Positions 5,084 to 8,817 of a DNA stretch of 8,817 nucleotides are shown one piece after another. Origin of the DNA: CAYLNK01 sp964384675. GTDB lineage: Bacteria > Acidobacteriota > Thermoanaerobaculia > UBA5066. The stretch spans positions 1-8,817 of the forward strand of contig CAYLNK010000288.1 in assembly GCA_964384675.1 (NCBI GenBank), in the 5' to 3' direction. A program made the translations under genes and the position numbers. Position 1 is the first letter of the stretch, and each line of letters starts with the position of its first letter. A model generated the notes under the pieces. It was not told where the DNA came from and ran no database searches. It saw only the letters and a list, made by a program, of their open reading frames with translations.

Positions 5084-6766
5084 ATGAAGCGCACCGCCTC
5101 GCTCGCCCTCACGGCTCTCCTGGCCGTCTCGCCGGCGGCCCCGGCCTCCGCGCAGACGGACGGCTCGCGTCCGGTGCGGAGCGCGGTGGAAACCGTCGCC
5201 GCCGAGATCGACGTCCTCGTCCTGGACTCGAAGGGAACGCCCGTCGAGGACCTCGCGCGTGAGGACTTCAGCCTCCTGGTGGACGGCAAGGAACGCCCGA
5301 TCGATTGGCTCGAGGGGCCCACGGGGTCCGTCGCGACGGCCTCGGCCACGGCGCCCGGCGCCGGATCCGCGGCGCTTCCGGCGTCCGCTTCCACGGCCCC
5401 GGCACCGGCGAGCCGCGCGCACAGCACGGTCTTCGTGATCTCCGATCTCCACACCGACCTCCGCGCGCGGAGGGCCGGCCTGGAGGGGCTCCGCGCGTAC
5501 GCCGGGAACCTCCCGGCGGGAGAGCCGGCGGCCGTGTACCTCCTCGACAACGGGATCCGGCGCCTGCTCCCGTTCACGACGGACCGGTCCGCTCTCGCGA
5601 AGGCGCTCGAGAAGCCCGCCCGGATGCTCCCCCGGTCGTACGTCTTCACGGAGGTCGGCGGGGACGAATGGGTGGGCCAGTCACGCCAGATGCTGCGGAA
5701 CTTCGCGACGGTCCTCGACAGCCTCGCCAGCCGGCCGGAGGCCAAGACGGTCGTCGTCCTCTCCGGGCCCATCGCCGCCAGCGGCTACATCGAGCCGATC
5801 GGCGGCGGGGCCGGATCGCTGGCCTCCCAGGTCATCCCGACCACGAACACCGGCGTCGACGGCTCGACCAACGTCATCAGCAACGGCGGCCGCTCGTACG
5901 CCGGTCGCGGCCTCTGGAGCTTCCTCGGCGAGGCGAAGGCTGCCGAGTCGCAGGCGCTCCTGGCCCGGGCCACGATCGTCGCGCTCGACCCGACGGGCCT
6001 CGACTCCCCGGACGCCCGGGCCGAGGTCAACTCGCTCGCCATCACCGGCAGAGTGCATGGTCTGGGATCCACGCTGCGTCCGGCCGACGCCACCACGGAG
6101 AGCGACAGGACGGACACCTGGGCCTTCCGGAGCGACACGCTGGCGCTCATCGCGGACTCGACCGGGGGCGTGCGGCTCGGCTACTCGAACCGGACGGCCG
6201 ACCTCCTGGCCGCCGAGTCGCGGCTCCTCTCCCGGCGGTATCGCCTCGGCTTCACGCCGCCCGACGGCACCTCCGCCCGGCGTGACATCCGGGTCACGGT
6301 CGCGCGGCCCGGGGTCGTCGTGCGGGCCGCGGCGGGGCAGCGGTCGCTCACGCCCGAGACGGCCGCGCGGGCCCGCTTCGCCGCGCTCCTCCTCTCGGCG
6401 GACACGCCGCGGGGCGACTTCGCGATCGCGCTCGAGACGAAGGGGCCCATCACCCGGCGGGCGGACGACACGTTCCCGTTCGACGTCCTCGTCCCCGTCA
6501 CCGGCGTCTACGCCGAGGAGCGCGGGGACGGCAAGCGCGCGAAGCTCGAGCTCCTGATCGCCGGCGTCGACGAGGAGGGCCGGGCGTCGGAGCCGATGGC
6601 GATCCCGTTCTCGGTGACCATCGACCGGTCCGCTCCGGAAGGCTCGTTCTTCCGGAAGGACGCCAGTTTCAGCCTCGACAGGCGCTGGAAGGGCCGGCTG
6701 TTCGTGGGTGTGCGCGACACCGCGACGAACCGGGTCGGGACGGTCGCGCTGCCGATCGGAGGCTAG
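5084..6766 (+). CDS. Exported VWFA-related protein of the Acidobacterial type
   Basis: The product is 560 aa. The signal peptide (KRTASLALTALLAVSPAAPASA) is cut near residue 23. Residues 36-72 (ETVAAEIDVLVLDSKGTPVEDLAREDF...VDG) form the small N-terminal strand module typical of VWFA-related Acidobacterial proteins (TIGR03436). An Ala/Pro/Ser linker (82-112) follows, then the von Willebrand A-like domain (about 114-395): HSTVFVISDLHTDL (113-126), a helix AGLEGLRAYAGNL, YLLDNGIRRLLPFTTD (152-167), KTVVVLSG (221-228), ATIVALDPTGL (296-306) and SRRYRLGFTPPDG (383-395). The metal-site motif is DLHTD rather than DxSxS. This is common in the family, and metal binding is doubtful. A Gly/Ser/Asn-rich stretch (234-275) looks like a flexible loop. 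Residues about 420-560 form a beta-rich C-terminal region without a recognised name. Such proteins are exported and probably mediate protein contacts; no function has been established. The start is supported by GGAGG 6 nt upstream. Confidence 0.85.
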   Translation: MKRTASLALTALLAVSPAAPASAQTDGSRPVRSAVETVAAEIDVLVLDSKGTPVEDLAREDFSLLVDGKERPIDWLEGPTGSVATASATAPGAGSAALPASASTAPAPASRAHSTVFVISDLHTDLRARRAGLEGLRAYAGNLPAGEPAAVYLLDNGIRRLLPFTTDRSALAKALEKPARMLPRSYVFTEVGGDEWVGQSRQMLRNFATVLDSLASRPEAKTVVVLSGPIAASGYIEPIGGGAGSLASQVIPTTNTGVDGSTNVISNGGRSYAGRGLWSFLGEAKAAESQALLARATIVALDPTGLDSPDARAEVNSLAITGRVHGLGSTLRPADATTESDRTDTWAFRSDTLALIADSTGGVRLGYSNRTADLLAAESRLLSRRYRLGFTPPDGTSARRDIRVTVARPGVVVRAAAGQRSLTPETAARARFAALLLSADTPRGDFAIALETKGPITRRADDTFPFDVLVPVTGVYAEERGDGKRAKLELLIAGVDEEGRASEPMAIPFSVTIDRSAPEGSFFRKDASFSLDRRWKGRLFVGVRDTATNRVGTVALPIGG

Positions 6767-8616
6767 CCGGCCCCGCGCCGCAGCGCGCCGAGAGCCACCT
6801 CGAAGCGGAAGTCGCTCACGGCCGCCCGGAGCGCGGCCGCCAGCTCCTCGTCCAGGGGAGCCACTCGATCCACGGCCGCCTCGGCGCCGTCGAGGTCTCC
6901 CCTCTCGAACGCGTCGGCGAGCGCGTCACGCAGAGGCGCGGGCAGCCTCGCGACGCGTCCCGGATCGATCGCACGCCCATCGGACGCGTCGGCCGCCGGC
7001 TCCGGGACGCCGTCGTGCTCGTAGCGCACCCCGAGGCGCTCGGCCAGCACGTCGAAGAGCGTCTCCTCGCGGAACGGCTTCGACACGAAGGCGTCGCAGC
7101 CCGCCTCGAGCAGCTCCGCCCTCTCGTGCTCGAGCGCGCTCGCCGAGAGCGCGACGATCGCGGTGCGAGCCCGCCCCGAGTCCCGCTCCTCGGCGCGAAT
7201 TCGCCGCGTCGCCTCGAGGCCGTCCACCCGGGGAAGGCGCCGATCCATGAAGATCAGCGCGGGCCGGTACCGGCGCCAGCCCTCCACGGCCTCCTCCCCG
7301 TCCGCGGCCTCGCGGACCTCGAACCCCACCCCCGAGAGCAGGCGGGAGATGAGGGTGCGGTTCTCGACGACGTCGTCGACGACGAGGATCCTCGGCGAGG
7401 CCTCGCCGGGGACGAGACGGCGAACGCGCCGACGGTCCCTCGCTTGCGGATCCCACGCCGCGTCGGCCGGCGGCAGCTCGGCCTCCACCCGGAACCTCGC
7501 GCCCCGGCCCGGTGCGCTCTCCACGGTGATGTCCCCGCCCATCAGGCGGGCCAGCCCGCGCGAGACGGCGAGACCCAGCCCCGTCCCCTCGCCGGACCGC
7601 ACGCCCGTCTCCGTCTGCTCGAACGGCCGGAAGAGGCGCGACACGTCGTCGGGCGACAGGCCCGGGCCTGTGTCCTCGACCTCGAGGACGGCCCGGCCCT
7701 CCGCCCACCGCGCGCGGAGGGTGACGGTCCCGGGCCCGCCCGGGAGCCCCGTGAACTTCACCGCGTTGCCGAGCAGGTTCAGGACGATCTGCCCGAGCTT
7801 CCCCTCGTCCCCGAGGACGCCGGCCGGCAGCCCGGCCGGCTCGTAGCGCAGCTGCAGGCCGCGCGCCTCGGCCCGGGCGCGGAGCATCTCGACGCACGAC
7901 CGGAGCCGGGAGGAGAGGTCGAAGGGGGCCACGCGCAGGGCCTGGTGCCCCGCCTCGATCTTCGAGAGGGAGAGGACGTCGTTGATCAGTTCCAGCAGGT
8001 GCTCCCCGCTCCGGCCGATGATCCCGAGGCTCTCGAGGTCCTCGGCGTCGCGTCCCGGCCTCCTCTCCATGAGCTGCGCGAAGCCCAGGATCGCGTTCAG
8101 AGGCGTGCGCAGCTCGTGGCTCATGCTGGCGAGGAAGACGTCCTTGGCGCGATTGGCCCGAGCGGTCAGCTCCTTCTCGCGGCCGAGCGCCTCGTTCAGC
8201 GTGGCGAGCGCGCGGTTGCGCCCCTCGAGCTCGCTCCGGAGACGGGAGACGCGCAGCTGCGTCGCGACGCGGGCGAGCACCTCGGCCTCCTGGAACGGCT
8301 TGGTCACGTAGTCGACGGCACCGGCCGCGAACCCGCGGAGCTTGGCGGTCACGTCGTCGAGCGCCGAGAGGAAGATCACCGGGACCCCGGAGAGCCCGGG
8401 CCGCTCCTGCATCAGGCGGCACAGCTCGTAGCCGTCCATCTCGGGCATGTGAACGTCGAGGAGCACCAGGTCCGGCGCCTGGCGCTCGATCAGCTTCAGC
8501 GCCCGGACGCCGCCGTTCGCGACCCGGACGGCGTAGCCCGCCCGCTGCAGGATTCCGGAGAGGACCCGCAGGTTGTCCGGGTCGTCGTCGACGGCGAGGA
8601 GCGTCCCCTCGCTCAT
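6763..8616 (-). CDS. Cytoplasmic hybrid histidine kinase, REC-HisKA-HATPase-REC with helical tail
   Basis: The product is 617 aa with no signal peptide or membrane segment. Receiver 1 (about 5-122) has acidic D10-D12, phospho-acceptor D54 (LLDVHMPEMDG), S84 and K106 (TKPF). A coiled-coil linker (about 123-158) leads to HisKA with H167 (SMSHELRTPLN). The HATPase has N280/N284 (NLLGNAVKFT), DTGPGL (315-320) and GEGTGLGLAVSR (342-353). Receiver 2 (about 408-525) has D414/D415, D458 (FMDRRLPRVDG), S491 and K513. All key residues are intact, so phosphotransfer should work. Receiver 1 may receive the signal from a partner kinase. The tail (about 555-612, ending FRFEVALGAL) is helical and lacks the His needed for an HPt domain. 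The ATG overlaps the upstream gene's TGA (ATGA, 8616-8613) and has no good ribosome-binding site, so translational coupling is likely. The output regulator is not in the window. Confidence 0.93.
   Translation of the reverse strand: MSEGTLLAVDDDPDNLRVLSGILQRAGYAVRVANGGVRALKLIERQAPDLVLLDVHMPEMDGYELCRLMQERPGLSGVPVIFLSALDDVTAKLRGFAAGAVDYVTKPFQEAEVLARVATQLRVSRLRSELEGRNRALATLNEALGREKELTARANRAKDVFLASMSHELRTPLNAILGFAQLMERRPGRDAEDLESLGIIGRSGEHLLELINDVLSLSKIEAGHQALRVAPFDLSSRLRSCVEMLRARAEARGLQLRYEPAGLPAGVLGDEGKLGQIVLNLLGNAVKFTGLPGGPGTVTLRARWAEGRAVLEVEDTGPGLSPDDVSRLFRPFEQTETGVRSGEGTGLGLAVSRGLARLMGGDITVESAPGRGARFRVEAELPPADAAWDPQARDRRRVRRLVPGEASPRILVVDDVVENRTLISRLLSGVGFEVREAADGEEAVEGWRRYRPALIFMDRRLPRVDGLEATRRIRAEERDSGRARTAIVALSASALEHERAELLEAGCDAFVSKPFREETLFDVLAERLGVRYEHDGVPEPAADASDGRAIDPGRVARLPAPLRDALADAFERGDLDGAEAAVDRVAPLDEELAAALRAAVSDFRFEVALGALRRGAG
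7819..7840. repeat. 9-bp GC hairpin inside the hybrid kinase gene
   Basis: GCCGGCCGG (7819-7827) and CCGGCCGGC (7832-7840) are perfect inverted arms around a 4-nt loop. It encodes the doubled PAG-L-PAG stretch just before the ATP-binding domain. A stem of this size can occur by chance in DNA this rich in GC. Confidence 0.5.
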
Positions 8617-8817
8617 CCCGGGGTCTCGAGGAGGTCGAGGAGCACGTCGAACCGGAACGCCCGGATCTCCAGGAGGAGGTCGCGTCCGAGCGCGCCGTCG
8701 CGCCGCGCGACCTCCTCCGCGACGGCGGCGGCGGCCTCTCCGTCGCCGTCCTCGAGGGCCTGCCGGAGCCGCGACCCCTCGTCCCCTCGCAGACGCGCCA
8801 CGGCGTCGCGCGTCAGC
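8613..8817 (-). CDS. C-terminal tail of an upstream signalling protein, probably another hybrid histidine kinase (cut by window edge)
   Basis: Only the last 67 codons are visible. The frame stays open to the window edge; GTG codons inside it are not likely starts. The sequence is helical: SRLRQALEDGDGEAAAAVAE, then LLLEIRAFRFDVLLDLLE and the stop. It aligns with the tail of the next gene (ADAFERGDLDGAEAAVDRV ... AVSDFRFEVALGAL), sharing the GD turn, the Ala-rich helix and the FRF(D/E) ending. In known hybrid kinases this tail follows a C-terminal receiver domain, so the missing part is probably a hybrid kinase or a receiver-ended sensor. No His is visible, so this is not an HPt domain. Its TGA overlaps the next gene's ATG, giving one operon. 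Confidence 0.65.
   Translation of the reverse strand, partial: LTRDAVARLRGDEGSRLRQALEDGDGEAAAAVAEEVARRDGALGRDLLLEIRAFRFDVLLDLLETPG

Noticed and set aside
4964..5452. Longer CotH frame starting at 5452
   Set aside because: The added part has no signal peptide at its start, is antisense to the signal peptide and first domain of the VWFA gene, and the ATG at 4963 has both a ribosome-binding site and a signal peptide.
6774..6787. Hairpin CGCGC-CGCA-GCGCG after the VWFA stop, as a terminator
   Set aside because: The stem is only 5 bp, has no T-run on either strand, and lies inside the kinase coding region.
6926..8422. 498-codon minus-strand frame within the kinase gene
   Set aside because: It is an out-of-frame shadow; the real frame contains all histidine-kinase and receiver motifs.

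Overview
The window is very GC-rich with strong third-position G/C bias. It holds seven protein genes (two cut by the edges) and no RNA gene, insertion sequence, integrase or CRISPR array. The VWFA-related protein is of a type best known from Acidobacteriota. Together with a Gram-negative outer-membrane barrel, TPR proteins and hybrid histidine kinases, this suggests an Acidobacteriota-like bacterium, perhaps Thermoanaerobaculia-like. That placement is an inference from protein style; no marker gene is present.

Region 1 (1-4963, minus strand) looks like one operon, transcribed from about 4963 towards 1. The order is a secreted CotH-type kinase-fold protein with two C-terminal repeat modules (2408-4963), a small exported NTF2/lumazine-binding-like protein (1885-2358), a FadL/OMPP1-like outer-membrane barrel (304-1788), and an exported TPR protein cut by the left edge (1-297). 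Gaps are 49, 96 and 6 bp. All four products begin with a signal peptide, so the operon probably serves the periplasm, outer membrane or cell surface. A perfect 30-bp palindrome (3079-3108) lies inside the CotH gene exactly where its two repeat modules meet.

Region 2 (4964-5083) is a 120-bp divergent control region. A 9-bp inverted repeat there could sequester the CotH ribosome-binding site. The ribosome-binding site of the gene on the other side is also self-complementary.

Region 3 (5084-6766, plus strand) encodes an exported VWFA-related protein with a non-canonical metal site. It probably shares the control region with the CotH operon.

Region 4 (6763-8817, minus strand) is a signalling operon. 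A REC-HisKA-HATPase-REC hybrid kinase overlaps by 4 bp the end of an upstream gene, of which only the C-terminal tail is visible. That tail resembles the kinase's own tail, so the upstream gene is probably a second hybrid kinase. The kinase gene and the VWFA gene meet tail to tail and share a CTAG that supplies both stop codons.

The individual families are known. The less ordinary parts are the all-exported CotH operon, the palindrome at its repeat junction, and the self-complementary ribosome-binding sites on both sides of the divergent promoter region.
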